Positions 1 to 7,649 of a stretch of 40,108 bases of DNA are shown in pieces; the first letter of the stretch is position 1, and each line of letters begins with the position of its first letter. A model generated the notes under the pieces. The model saw only the letters and a list, made by a program, of their open reading frames with translations, searched no databases and was not told the origin of the DNA. A program made the position numbers and the translations under genes. The stretch comes from Clostridia bacterium (lineage in GTDB: Bacteria > Bacillota > Clostridia > Oscillospirales > CAG-272), in assembly GCA_017415485.1 (NCBI GenBank), contig JAFQGP010000011.1, positions 1 to 40,108 on the forward strand, in the 5' to 3' direction.

Positions 1-1
1 G

Positions 2-118
2 ATCCTCTACGTGCTGCTGGGCGGCATGAAGGGCACCACCTGGGTGCAGATCATCAAGGCCACGCTGCTGATGCTGTGCGCCGCGATGATCACGATCTTC
101 CTGCTCGGCAAGTTCGGG
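2..118 (+). CDS. Foreign fragment of an acetate/cation symporter (ActP-like), partial at both ends
   Basis: Reading from base 2 gives an uninterrupted membrane-protein segment with the motif GGMKGTTWVQIIKA followed by a hydrophobic helix ending LLGKFG. That motif is typical of sodium:solute symporter family acetate permeases (ActP/MctC), especially from Actinobacteria. The bases are strikingly GC-rich, with CTG/CTC/GTG/GCC codons unlike everything after base 120. Similarity stops abruptly near base 118-120, where the next gene begins mid-protein. The fragment therefore appears not to belong to this chromosome; a chimeric contig end is the simplest reading, and a real fusion is unlikely. The family call is fairly sure from the motif; the exact junction is not. 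Confidence 0.6.
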
Positions 119-134
119 CAATTATGCGGGAGAT

Positions 135-971
135 ATGATGGATAATATGGAGATCGCACCCGAAAAAGGCGAACCCTCGGGCGGAGTTTCCTATGCTCCC
201 GATGCATCCATCCCCAATACTCCGAATGAAACGCAAACCACCCGCAAGATCATCCGTACATTCACCGTTCACGGCGAGACCAAGGAATATGACGTAGCGG
301 TTTCTGCGATCAATTCTTCGATCGCGGCATACGGTGGCTACGTCAGCGAATCCCGAGTCACGGGCCCGTCTTATAGCTATTCGGGCAAGGGCTACAGCCG
401 CGAGGCATACTTCGTCATCAAGATCCCCGCTGAAAAACTCGACGCCTTTATCTCGCAGATCGGCGGTTCCTTGAACGTCACGACAAGCTCCTCGACACAG
501 CAGGACGTCAGCGAGGCATATTACAGCATTGAGGCGAGAATGAAGACTCTTGAAACCGAGCGCGAAAGCCTGCTTGCAATGATGGCGTCGATCGACACCG
601 CCAAGGACTACGATTTCTGGTACACCCTCCAGAAGAAGATCTCCGAAACCGAGCAGCAGATCGCCGAATACGCCGCTATCCTCAAATCCTACGACGGACA
701 GGTAGCATATTCAACCGTCAATCTGACCGTCAGCGAAGTCGTCGAGTACACTCCCATCAAGGACGATGAACCCACCTTCGGCGAAAGAATAGCCGAGGCA
801 TTCGTAGATAGCTGGACCGACTTCGGCGAGGGCTGCATGGACTTTGCAGTATTCCTTGTTTCAGCACTTCCCACCCTCCTCATTTTCCCCGGCATCCCCG
901 CGGTGATAGTTGTTATCGTTATTGTTGTCAATAGGAAGAATAAGAAGAAAAAGCAGGAAGAAAATAAGTAA
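135..971 (+). CDS. DUF4349 domain-containing membrane protein, 5'-truncated
   Basis: The protein reads as a DUF4349 family member: a beta-rich region (about residues 35-115), a coiled-coil-like stretch (about 120-195, with repeated heptad-spaced L/I and E/K), a further beta strand, then a membrane segment (about 236-266) and a very basic tail rich in K. DUF4349 proteins usually begin with a lipoprotein or secretion signal; none is present here. The frame is open upstream to base 120 (residues NYAGD before the first Met) and then runs into foreign sequence, so the true N-terminus has been lost at the junction and the ATG at 135 is only the first Met available. The cellular role of DUF4349 proteins is not established; an envelope location is likely. 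It ends just before a bidirectional terminator shared with the convergent asparaginase gene. Confidence 0.75.
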   Translation: MMDNMEIAPEKGEPSGGVSYAPDASIPNTPNETQTTRKIIRTFTVHGETKEYDVAVSAINSSIAAYGGYVSESRVTGPSYSYSGKGYSREAYFVIKIPAEKLDAFISQIGGSLNVTTSSSTQQDVSEAYYSIEARMKTLETERESLLAMMASIDTAKDYDFWYTLQKKISETEQQIAEYAAILKSYDGQVAYSTVNLTVSEVVEYTPIKDDEPTFGERIAEAFVDSWTDFGEGCMDFAVFLVSALPTLLIFPGIPAVIVVIVIVVNRKNKKKKQEENK

Positions 972-976
972 ATAGT

Positions 977-1002
977 AAAGGATCTCCCGAGGGAGATCCT
1001 TT
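977..1002. terminator. Bidirectional intrinsic terminator
   Basis: A 12-bp perfect stem (977-988 paired with 991-1002; AAAGGATCTCCC and its complement) lies between the stop of the DUF4349 gene and the stop of the convergent asparaginase gene. A/T-rich sequence flanks both sides, so it can end transcription from either direction. Confidence 0.8.
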
Positions 1003-1005
1003 GCT

Positions 1006-1995
1006 TTATATTATATCGCATCCAACCGGCGTATTGATGATCTTTGCAAACTCCTCCGCCGTCTTTGACTGCGGGAGAGCCCACATGACCTTGGCGATCA
1101 CGGTTTCGGTCGTCATGCTGTAAGCTTCGGGGAGCTCGTATTTCTGCTTGATGCGGAGTCCGACCTGATAGATCGACATGTCGCTGCCCTCGTGAGGCAC
1201 CTGCGTGGTGATAACGATCCGCACGCCCTTTTCGATAAGCATTTCGATCTTGTCCGCAAATTCGTCGTTGTCGTAGTAGGGAAGACCGCCGACGCCGAAG
1301 CTTTCGATAATAACTGCGTGTGCACGCTCGGCGACGTAGTCGAAAATATCCGCGCTCATACCCGGCGTGAGCTTGATGAGCATCACGTTTGTGTCGATCT
1401 CGTTATAAAACCTCGTGGGCTCGGAGAATTTTTCCTTGATGTAGTATCTCATAGCACCGCCGCGGATAAATCCGATCTCGGGGTAATCGACGCTTGAAAA
1501 AGCATTCGCACTTCTCGTTCTGTTCTTTCTCGCTCTCGGTGCGCAGATGATCTTGCCATCGAAAACAACGTGAATTCCGCAGGCGTCATCGTCTGCGGCG
1601 TAAATGAATGCGTCGCGCAGATTCTCTCGTGCGTCGGTGTCGCGGCTCTCCATAGGCGTCTGTGCGCCGGTCAGCACGATTGGCTTCTGGCTGTTCTGAA
1701 TGAGAAAATGGAGCAGGGAAGCGGCATATGCCATCGTGTCTGTGCCGTGCGTGATAACAAAACCGTCGTAATTGAAATATTCTTCGCGGATCTTTCCCGC
1801 CAACTTCAGCCAATATTCCGGTCGCATATTTGTGCTGTCAAGATTGAAAAGAGAGGTAACGCTCACGCGGCAAACGTCGCGCACCTCGGGAATGTGCTCA
1901 AGCAGACGCTCACCCGAAACTGTTGGAACAAGACCGTCCGCGCCCGCGGCGGATGCGATTGTTCCGCCCGTTGTGATAAGGAGTATATGCTTCAT
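1006..1995 (-). CDS. ansA: Asparaginase, cytoplasmic type I-like
   Basis: Hydrolyses L-asparagine to aspartate and ammonia. The 329-residue protein has the first active-site motif TGGTI at residues 9-13 (nucleophile T12) and the second, HGTDT, at 83-87 (T85, D86), followed by LTGAQTPMESRDTDARENL, typical of bacterial asparaginases. There is no signal peptide, so it should act in the cytoplasm; length and lack of an export signal fit type I. The ATG at 1995 follows an AAAGGAC ribosome-binding site and a good promoter (-35 TTGTCA, 17 bp, -10 TATAAT). It is a single-gene unit, divergent from the PHP/MoxR operon and convergent with the DUF4349 gene. A glutamyl-tRNA(Gln) amidotransferase GatD subunit shares the fold but is archaeal and longer, so is unlikely. 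Confidence 0.92.
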   Translation of the reverse strand: MKHILLITTGGTIASAAGADGLVPTVSGERLLEHIPEVRDVCRVSVTSLFNLDSTNMRPEYWLKLAGKIREEYFNYDGFVITHGTDTMAYAASLLHFLIQNSQKPIVLTGAQTPMESRDTDARENLRDAFIYAADDDACGIHVVFDGKIICAPRARKNRTRSANAFSSVDYPEIGFIRGGAMRYYIKEKFSEPTRFYNEIDTNVMLIKLTPGMSADIFDYVAERAHAVIIESFGVGGLPYYDNDEFADKIEMLIEKGVRIVITTQVPHEGSDMSIYQVGLRIKQKYELPEAYSMTTETVIAKVMWALPQSKTAEEFAKIINTPVGCDII

Positions 1996-2024
1996 TTTTG
2001 TCGTCCTTTAGGTTTAATAATATA

Positions 2025-2053
2025 ATTATACCACTCTTTTGCCGTCCTGACAA
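2025..2053 (-). promoter_or_regulatory. Sigma-A promoter of the asparaginase gene
   Basis: On the minus strand, -35 TTGTCA (2048-2053) and -10 TATAAT (2025-2030) are separated by exactly 17 bp, placing the start of transcription about 23 bases before the ATG at 1995. Confidence 0.75.
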
Positions 2054-2072
2054 GTATTTTACACAAAAAGAC

Positions 2073-2101
2073 TTGACAAAACGCAAAAAATAGTACATAA
2101 T
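2073..2101 (+). promoter_or_regulatory. Sigma-A promoter of the PHP-MoxR-DUF58 operon
   Basis: A consensus -35 TTGACA (2073-2078), a 17-bp spacer and a -10 CATAAT (2096-2101) lie upstream of the gene at 2140. The promoter is back-to-back with that of the asparaginase gene. Confidence 0.7.
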
Positions 2102-2139
2102 TATATTATTATGCAATTAAGAAAGAGAGGGCGGAGAAG

Positions 2140-2835
2140 ATGCAGATCGATCTTGGCGGCAATGTGCTGCCCGGCTTTGTCGGTGGCTCAAAGGATGTCG
2201 AAATATGCGCCGACATACTCCGTACACTTTATTCCGCGGGCGTTGCGGCTGCCGTGCTGACTCCGCGCTATTACCCCGCAAAAATGAGCGTCGCGGAATT
2301 CACCACGCTTCGTGAGCAGATCCTTTACACCCTTTCGGAGAATATGCCGAAAAAGTGCCCCGTGCTCTATCTCGGAAGTGAGGTCTATCTTGACGAGCGG
2401 TTGAAGTACATATCCGATATCGGCTCACTTGCGATTTACGGCACACGAACGATAATCGTCGATATGCCCGAGGGCATCTGGGAAACCAACCTGCTCGATA
2501 CTCTTTATGCCATCAAAATGGCAGATTACGAGATCCTGATCTCGCACATCGACCGTTGCCCCGAGGGATACGTAAAGGATCTATTCAAGCTTGGATATAA
2601 GGGCATCATTGATGCATCCGCGCTCCTCGGCGTGACCAATCTCTTGCGCCGCAAACGCTTGTTTGATTGGATCGACGGCGGAAACATAGTCGGTGTGGCA
2701 AGCAATTTCGCCTCCGACGAAAAACGAGCACACGAAAAAATTATGAAACTGCATTCAATTCTCGGCGGCAGAGCCGCAACTCTTGCCGAATCGAGCGCAC
2801 ACTATCTTGCGGGAGCAATTAAAATCACAAAATAA
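2140..2835 (+). CDS. Degenerate CpsB/YwqE-like PHP-family protein (probable pseudo-phosphatase)
   Basis: The 231-residue protein follows the layout of the CpsB/CapC/YwqE PHP-type tyrosine phosphatases: an opening IDxxxxxLPG motif (residues 3-12), a TPxY motif (41-44), an LGSE motif with E81, an ISHIDR motif with H136, and GVASN (185-189). Most metal ligands of the active family are replaced: the opening HxH is G6 and N8, the His of TPH is R43, and the closing SDAH reads SNFA (N189, A191). E81 and H136 remain. It is therefore likely to be non-catalytic or to have changed function. It has no signal peptide. The start is fixed by the purine-rich site GAGAGGGCGGAG just before ATG. It is the first gene of a unit with MoxR and DUF58 genes (12-bp gap to moxR), not with capsule genes. 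The family assignment is by motif alignment from memory and remains to be confirmed. Confidence 0.6.
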   Translation: MQIDLGGNVLPGFVGGSKDVEICADILRTLYSAGVAAAVLTPRYYPAKMSVAEFTTLREQILYTLSENMPKKCPVLYLGSEVYLDERLKYISDIGSLAIYGTRTIIVDMPEGIWETNLLDTLYAIKMADYEILISHIDRCPEGYVKDLFKLGYKGIIDASALLGVTNLLRRKRLFDWIDGGNIVGVASNFASDEKRAHEKIMKLHSILGGRAATLAESSAHYLAGAIKITK

Positions 2836-2847
2836 ACGGAGGCAACA

Positions 2848-3813
2848 ATGGCAAATACCGAGCTTATCACAAGCGTATATACCCGAATCAAAGAGAATAT
2901 CGGAAAGGTGATCGTCGGCAAGACCGAGACCATAGATATGATCTGCGTCGCACTTCTTGCGGGCGGTCACGTTCTTCTTGAGGACGTTCCCGGCACGGGC
3001 AAGACGGTGCTTATCAAATCCCTCGCCGCGAGCGTGGGCTGCGATTTCAAGCGCATTCAGTTCACCCCCGACCTTCTCCCCTCCGACATCACCGGTATCA
3101 ACTTTTTCAATATGAAATCATCCGAGTTCGAATTCGTTCCCGGTCCCGTTTTCACCAACATTCTTCTCGCCGACGAGATCAACCGCGCAACTCCGAAAAC
3201 GCAGTCGGGTCTGCTTGAGTGTATGGAGGAGCGTCAGGCAACCATCGACGGCAAAACAATGCGCCTCTCCGATCCCTTTATGGTTATCGCAACGCAGAAC
3301 CCCGTCGAAACTCTCGGCACATTCCCTCTCCCCGAAGCACAGCTTGACAGATTCCTTATGAAGGGAAGAATGGAATACCCCTCCCACGCCGAAAACGTGG
3401 GCATTCTGGCGCGTTTTGATAAGGCGAGCCCTCTTGATGAGCTCGAAGCCGTTGTCAGCGAGGAGGAGCTCTGCGAGGCTATCAAGGCGCTCCCCGAGAT
3501 CTACATCTGCCCCGAGCTTATGGAGTACATCTCCTACATAGTCGAAGCGACAAGATCATACCCCCACGTGGTTCTCGGCGTCAGCCCCCGTGGCGCGCTT
3601 GCGCTGATGAAGGCGGCAAAGGGATACGCCGCAATTGCGGGACGTTCTTACGTTCTTCCCGACGACATTCAGCGCGCCGCCCATCCCGTTCTCGAGCACC
3701 GCATAATGCTCGAATCCGCCGCAAGGATCAGAAAGAACGCGGTCGGCGAGATCGTTGAAAATATCATCAAATCGACCCGCGTCCCCACCGAAGCGGTCTT
3801 TGAAAATCTCTGA
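2848..3813 (+). CDS. MoxR-family AAA+ ATPase
   Basis: MoxR ATPases are chaperone-like AAA+ proteins that act with DUF58 and VWA-domain partners in envelope or metallo-complex maturation. The 321-residue protein has Walker A (DVPGTGKT, about residues 45-52), the MoxR signature around QFTPDLLPSDITG, Walker B (LLADEINRA), and the sensor motif ATQNPVE, then the C-terminal lid domain. Its length is normal for the family. An ACGGAGG ribosome-binding site precedes the ATG. It overlaps the DUF58 gene by ATGA, implying translational coupling and a shared complex. The substrate is unknown. Confidence 0.93.
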   Translation: MANTELITSVYTRIKENIGKVIVGKTETIDMICVALLAGGHVLLEDVPGTGKTVLIKSLAASVGCDFKRIQFTPDLLPSDITGINFFNMKSSEFEFVPGPVFTNILLADEINRATPKTQSGLLECMEERQATIDGKTMRLSDPFMVIATQNPVETLGTFPLPEAQLDRFLMKGRMEYPSHAENVGILARFDKASPLDELEAVVSEEELCEAIKALPEIYICPELMEYISYIVEATRSYPHVVLGVSPRGALALMKAAKGYAAIAGRSYVLPDDIQRAAHPVLEHRIMLESAARIRKNAVGEIVENIIKSTRVPTEAVFENL

Positions 3814-5006
3814 TGAACTCCGTAGTTGACGTTTTTCTCCGACTGCTTGCAGGGCTTATCGAAGGCTTCGTCAAGTTCCTTCAATCCCCCGTGTTCCCTT
3901 ATGTTTTTTGGACTCTTGTTGTGGCGCTTGTGCTGTGGATCTTGTGGAAGATCTACCTCCGCCTGCGCGAAAAGAATCTGAAAAACATCTCGTATTCTCG
4001 TGAATTCACCGAAAAGGGAGTCTATGCGGGTGACGAAGTCGAGCTGATCGAAACCGTGGTCAATAACGGTTTCTTCCCGCTTCTTGCAGTCGATATTGAA
4101 GCATATCTCTATAACGAGCTCCGCCTTTCGGGCTTTGAGCCGCCCAAAAAGGACGGAATGCAGTATTTTATCAGCCGCTTCAACCTTTGGCCCTATATGC
4201 GCATCCGACGCCGTCACAAGCTGACTTGCCTCAGGCGTGGGCATTATAAGCTCCAAAGCGCGATAGTGCGCAAAAAACTCGGCGAGGAGGTCTTCGAGTG
4301 CCCCGCCGATATATACGTTTATCCGCGCCCCTTCGAGATCGATCCCGCGCTCCCCGCAGTCAGTATGATGCAGGGTGAGGAGCGAGCGCTTCGCCAGCTC
4401 TTTGCCGATCCTTTCTCGCTTTCGGGTGTCCGAGACTATCGCTTCGGCGATCCCGTTTCGCAGATCAATTTCAAAGCAAGCGCCAAGACCTGGCTCGGTT
4501 CGCGCAGAAGTGCAACTCCGCTGATGGTCAACGACCGCGATTTTTGCGCCGCACGCCGCCTTTGCGTGTTTATGGACTACCACCTCGAGCGCGACTGCGG
4601 CATCGACGGCGAGGAATACGAACGCCTCACCGAGCTCGCCCTTTCCTATTCCGCGTACATCATCAGACAAGCGATCTATGACGGTTACGGCGTCGGCTAT
4701 TTCGCCAACTGCAAGGGTCAGGACGGCACGATGATGCAAAGATTCCCTCTTGAGGGCGGAGAGCCGCATATGCTTGATATTTTCAAGACAATGGCATCAA
4801 TGCGCGCTGCCGACGGAGGCTCTTTCCCCGCGCTTCTTGACGAACTTCTTGAAACGGGAGAAAACAGCGCGGAGATCCTGATCTTCGTCCTCTGTCAGAC
4901 CCCCGAGACCGACGCCCGCGCGTTCGAGCTTGAGCGCAGAGGCAACGGCGTCCGCGTGTATTCGCTCCCCGAACTCTTTTTCAGCGAGGAGGCGGAAAAT
5001 GAATAA
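3813..5006 (+). CDS. DUF58 domain-containing protein
   Basis: A 397-residue protein with an N-terminal hydrophobic membrane segment (about residues 25-48), a basic patch, a beta-rich segment starting at EFTEKGVYAGDEVEL, and the DUF58 hallmark GVRDYRFGDPVSQINFKASAKT (shown here only in part as RDYRFGDP and NFKASAKT) in the middle, followed by a VWA-like half. DUF58 proteins are the usual partners of MoxR ATPases. The start overlaps the moxR stop (ATGA at 3813), and its own stop overlaps the start of the next gene, so the three proteins are probably made in fixed proportion. Function is inferred only from this association. Confidence 0.9.
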   Translation: MNSVVDVFLRLLAGLIEGFVKFLQSPVFPYVFWTLVVALVLWILWKIYLRLREKNLKNISYSREFTEKGVYAGDEVELIETVVNNGFFPLLAVDIEAYLYNELRLSGFEPPKKDGMQYFISRFNLWPYMRIRRRHKLTCLRRGHYKLQSAIVRKKLGEEVFECPADIYVYPRPFEIDPALPAVSMMQGEERALRQLFADPFSLSGVRDYRFGDPVSQINFKASAKTWLGSRRSATPLMVNDRDFCAARRLCVFMDYHLERDCGIDGEEYERLTELALSYSAYIIRQAIYDGYGVGYFANCKGQDGTMMQRFPLEGGEPHMLDIFKTMASMRAADGGSFPALLDELLETGENSAEILIFVLCQTPETDARAFELERRGNGVRVYSLPELFFSEEAENE

Positions 5007-5682
5007 GCTAAAAGGAATCATAACTGCACTCAAAGAATCACGCGGCTTTTCACCGATCCGCGTCGTGCTCACGATCATCTACACCTTTTCCGTCTTTTAC
5101 GGCGCGCTGATCTTCACGCTTTCGATAGGGAATTACGTCCTCCAAGGCATCGCGCTTGTAATGTTCGGCGGCGGACTGTGGCTCGGCTGGAAGTCACTCA
5201 AAAAGATGTTCGACCGCAAAATGCGCGAAAAAATATCAAAAATTACCTCGCGCATATCAAAAGCTATATCGCAATTCTTTGACAAGATCGTTAAACGAGT
5301 TGCCAAAAAACTCGGCATCGAGCGCAAGCGTGTCAAAGGAGAGGACGAGCGCGATTTCGTCTTCAAGGAGCGAATCGGCTCAAAACGCCGCCGCAACAAG
5401 ATGAAGAATCCTCACCCGTGGAACGACGCCGACAACGCCACCCGCATCCGCTACATCTTCACCGAATTCATGTTCGGCAAGATCCGCGAGGGTTACCGCA
5501 TCGCCCCAAAATACACCCCCGCCAAAATGGAGCGCGACCTCGCGCACGAAGACCTCGAACATACCCTCTTCGATACCTACACCGCAGCCCGCTACTCCGG
5601 CGGCACCGAACCCATCACCAACGAAACCGTCGAAGAGCTCGACGAACTGGTGGATAAGAAGAGGAAGAAGAAAAGAGGCTAA
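4999..5682 (+). CDS. Small membrane protein with DUF4129-like C-terminus
   Basis: A 227-residue protein with two closely spaced hydrophobic segments near the N-terminus (about residues 17-40 and 45-62), then a long, strongly basic cytosolic region rich in K and R. The C-terminal ~80 residues (TRIRYIFTEFMFGKIREGYR, then TAARYSGG and ETVEELDEL) resemble the DUF4129 tail found at the end of bacterial transglutaminase-like proteins in MoxR-DUF58 operons. The transglutaminase core itself is absent. The chosen ATG at 4999 follows GAGGAGGCGG and overlaps the DUF58 stop; an upstream in-frame Met at 4930 lies deep in the DUF58 gene and is not supported by a ribosome-binding site. Likely a membrane partner of the MoxR/DUF58 pair; the DUF4129 call is tentative. 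Confidence 0.65.
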   Translation: MNKLKGIITALKESRGFSPIRVVLTIIYTFSVFYGALIFTLSIGNYVLQGIALVMFGGGLWLGWKSLKKMFDRKMREKISKITSRISKAISQFFDKIVKRVAKKLGIERKRVKGEDERDFVFKERIGSKRRRNKMKNPHPWNDADNATRIRYIFTEFMFGKIREGYRIAPKYTPAKMERDLAHEDLEHTLFDTYTAARYSGGTEPITNETVEELDELVDKKRKKKRG

Positions 5683-5692
5683 ACGTTAAGAC

Positions 5693-5722
5693 TTGTTCAT
5701 GTTTGTCGTTTTTTGATATAAT
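5693..5722 (+). promoter_or_regulatory. Possible promoter immediately upstream of a hairpin
   Basis: A -35-like TTGTTC (5693-5698), an 18-bp spacer and a consensus -10 TATAAT (5717-5722). No gene follows on this strand before the convergent spo0A; a terminator-like hairpin starts within 20 bases. The rest of the 5683-5889 gap holds nothing else I can name. Confidence 0.35.
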
Positions 5723-5740
5723 TTTCAATATAATATGATC

Positions 5741-5790
5741 GAGCTGACCTCTTTCGTAGCTTCCGCGGTGAAAGGAGTCAGCTCAACTTT
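5741..5790 (+). terminator. Terminator-like hairpin after the MoxR operon
   Basis: GAGCTGAC (5741-5748) pairs with GTCAGCTC (5777-5784); five more pairs form after a bulge, and a T-rich tail follows (AACTTTATTTTTAT). It can end the PHP-MoxR-DUF58 operon, and could also be the 3' end of a very short RNA started at the TATAAT just upstream. Confidence 0.55.
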
Positions 5791-5889
5791 ATTTTTATCG
5801 AACTCTTAAAAATGCCTATAATATTCAGTTCCAACCACAAAACATAGAATCAATGCACCAAGAGTGACGATTTCAGAGGAAAAACGGAT

Positions 5890-6651
5890 TTATTTATACA
5901 ATTTATATTTCAAACGAAGATTATCGGCTATCATCGCAATGAACTCGCTGTTTGTGGGCTTGCCGCGGTCGTTTTGAATGGTGTAACCGAAATAGGAATT
6001 CAGCGTTTCAACGTCGCCGCGATCCCAGGCGACCTCGATAGCGTGGCGGATCGCTCTTTCAACGCGCGAGGTCGTTGTCTGATATTTCTTCGCGACGGTG
6101 GGGTAGAGGACCTTCGTCACAGAATTGATTACATCGCTGTCGCGTATTGTGAGCAGGATCGCCGTGCGGAGATACTGATAGCCCTTTATGTGCGCGGGCA
6201 CGCCGATCTGATGGATGATCTTTGTGACTTGCGTTTCAATGTCGGGCGTTCCCGATTCACGAACAGCGCGGTCGCGTCCAAGACTTTGCAGATGCTCGGC
6301 AAGGCTTGCGGGGTCGATGGGCTTGAGCAGGCAAAGCGCCGCGCCCGCATTCATTGCATCGACGAAAATGTTCTGACTTGAGATCGAAGAGGTCACGATA
6401 AAGAGAGGAGGGAGCGCACCGCCAAAGTCAATGGCACGGCTTTGACGGAGGATACCGATGCCGTCAAGCTTTGAAAGCCAGACGTCAACTATAACAATGT
6501 CATAATTCCCGCCCGCAATGCGGTCAATGACGCCCTCGCCGTTCTGCACCTCATCTATTCTGTGAAAGCCCGATCTGCGAAGCCCATCGGCAAGTCTGCG
6601 GCGGTCATTATCGTTTTCATCTGCAATAAGTATCTTGATAATCTTTTCCAT
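5890..6651 (-). CDS. spo0A: Stage 0 sporulation protein A, response regulator
   Basis: Master regulator of entry into sporulation; when phosphorylated it binds DNA and activates or represses many genes. The 253-residue protein has an N-terminal receiver domain with acidic pocket D11-E12, phosphoacceptor D56 in [13 protein letters not shown], and conserved K110 in CLLKPID. The C-terminal effector domain (about 140-253) carries the Spo0A-specific signature [14 protein letters not shown] and the recognition-helix region [15 protein letters not shown]. The length is close to the usual ~265. The ATG at 6651 follows GGAGGA at good spacing and a separate promoter. It is usually found after spoIVB in clostridia; here its upstream neighbour is rluB, ended by its own terminator, so spo0A is a single-gene unit. 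Confidence 0.97.
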   Translation of the reverse strand: MEKIIKILIADENDNDRRRLADGLRRSGFHRIDEVQNGEGVIDRIAGGNYDIVIVDVWLSKLDGIGILRQSRAIDFGGALPPLFIVTSSISSQNIFVDAMNAGAALCLLKPIDPASLAEHLQSLGRDRAVRESGTPDIETQVTKIIHQIGVPAHIKGYQYLRTAILLTIRDSDVINSVTKVLYPTVAKKYQTTTSRVERAIRHAIEVAWDRGDVETLNSYFGYTIQNDRGKPTNSEFIAMIADNLRLKYKLYK

Positions 6652-6690
6652 ACGTTTTTATTCCTCCAAATGGATAATTTTTACAGTAAT

Positions 6691-6719
6691 ATTTTACCAT
6701 AAATCTCCAAATTTTGCAA
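6691..6719 (-). promoter_or_regulatory. Sigma-A promoter of spo0A
   Basis: On the minus strand, -35 TTGCAA (6714-6719), 17-bp spacer and -10 TAAAAT (6691-6696), about 40 bases before the spo0A start. Upstream of it (6741-6768) lies an inverted repeat GCACAA...TTGTGC with an inner ATGC/GCAT arm, which could be an operator. I see no convincing 0A box. Confidence 0.65.
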
Positions 6720-6845
6720 TAGGGTAAGCAGAAAAAGATTGCACAAAAATATGCCGTCGCATTTGTGCAGAATTACCACAAATTACCATAGAAAACACAA
6801 AATATAGTGTTTATCCTCGACTTTTGTCGGAATATATTGTAAAAC

Positions 6846-6870
6846 CCCGTCGGAGCAGAGCACCGACGGG
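6846..6870 (-). terminator. Terminator of the lon-rluB operon
   Basis: On the minus strand CCCGTCGG (6863-6870) pairs with CCGACGGG (6846-6853) around a 9-base loop, followed by GTTTTACAATA. It sits 7 bases past the rluB stop and separates this long operon from spo0A. Confidence 0.8.
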
Positions 6871-6877
6871 CCGAATA

Positions 6878-7633
6878 TTATTCTTCTTCGTATTTGATTT
6901 CGGGCTTCAGCTTTGCCATACGGCGCAGCCAGGCAACTTCATCGTCGCGCAGCTTTCTCCAAGTGCCGGGCGCGATGCCGTTGACAGAGATAGGACCGAT
7001 CTTTACACGGCGAAGACGTGTGACGGTAAGTCCCGCTGCCTCACACATCTTGCGAATCTGTCTGTTTCTACCTTCGAAGATCACAAAGTTGAGGCGCGCA
7101 CCGTCATTTTGTGTATCAAGCACTTCGACCTCCGCGGGAGTGATCTTGTAACCGTCGATAACAAGCGCGGAGCGAAGGATCTCAAGCGCCTTTTCGTCAA
7201 CCTTGCCCTTGACGCTGACCTTGTACTCCTTCGGAATATGGTGGCGTGGGTGCATCATAAGGTTAGCGAATTCGCCGTCATCGGTCATCAGCAGAAGACC
7301 CTCGGATTGCATATCAAGGCGTCCGATGGGGTAAAGTCTGCCGCCCGCGTCCTCAACAAGCTCGGTGACGATCTTTCTGCCTTGCTCATCCGAAGCCGTG
7401 CAAACGTATCCGCGGGGCTTGTTGAGAGCAATAACCCTCTTGGCAACGTTCTTCTTGAAAACGATGCCTCTGCCGTTCCAGACGACCTTGTCAACGCCCG
7501 GCATGACCTTGTCTCCGATCTTAGCGATCTGCCCGTTGAGCTTAACGTGCCCCGCCTCGATCTCGCGTTCTGCGGCACGGCGCGAAAGCACTCCGCAGTC
7601 GGTAAAATATTTTTGAAGTCTGATCTTTTCCAT
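6878..7633 (-). CDS. rluB: 23S rRNA pseudouridine synthase, RsuA/RluB family
   Basis: Converts a specific uridine in ribosomal RNA to pseudouridine. The 251-residue protein has an N-terminal S4 RNA-binding domain (IRLQKYFTDCGVLSRRAAE, residues 4-22) and the catalytic domain with the GRLDMQSEGLLLMTDDG motif (catalytic D107) and the family motif EGRNRQIRKM. The family is RsuA/RluB/RluE/RluF; by gene order downstream of scpAB and the carboxypeptidase in clostridia, RluB is the best choice. It ends in an acidic tail. The ATG at 7633 has no clear ribosome-binding site; it lies 16 bases after the carboxypeptidase stop, so translation may depend on coupling. Confidence 0.9.
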   Translation of the reverse strand: MEKIRLQKYFTDCGVLSRRAAEREIEAGHVKLNGQIAKIGDKVMPGVDKVVWNGRGIVFKKNVAKRVIALNKPRGYVCTASDEQGRKIVTELVEDAGGRLYPIGRLDMQSEGLLLMTDDGEFANLMMHPRHHIPKEYKVSVKGKVDEKALEILRSALVIDGYKITPAEVEVLDTQNDGARLNFVIFEGRNRQIRKMCEAAGLTVTRLRRVKIGPISVNGIAPGTWRKLRDDEVAWLRRMAKLKPEIKYEEE

Positions 7634-7649
7634 TATATTATTTGAAGAC

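Noticed and set aside
6820..6835. TTTGTCGGAAT upstream of spo0A, resembling a 0A box
   Set aside because: It has an extra G compared with TGTCGAA and lies beside the rluB terminator, far from the promoter.
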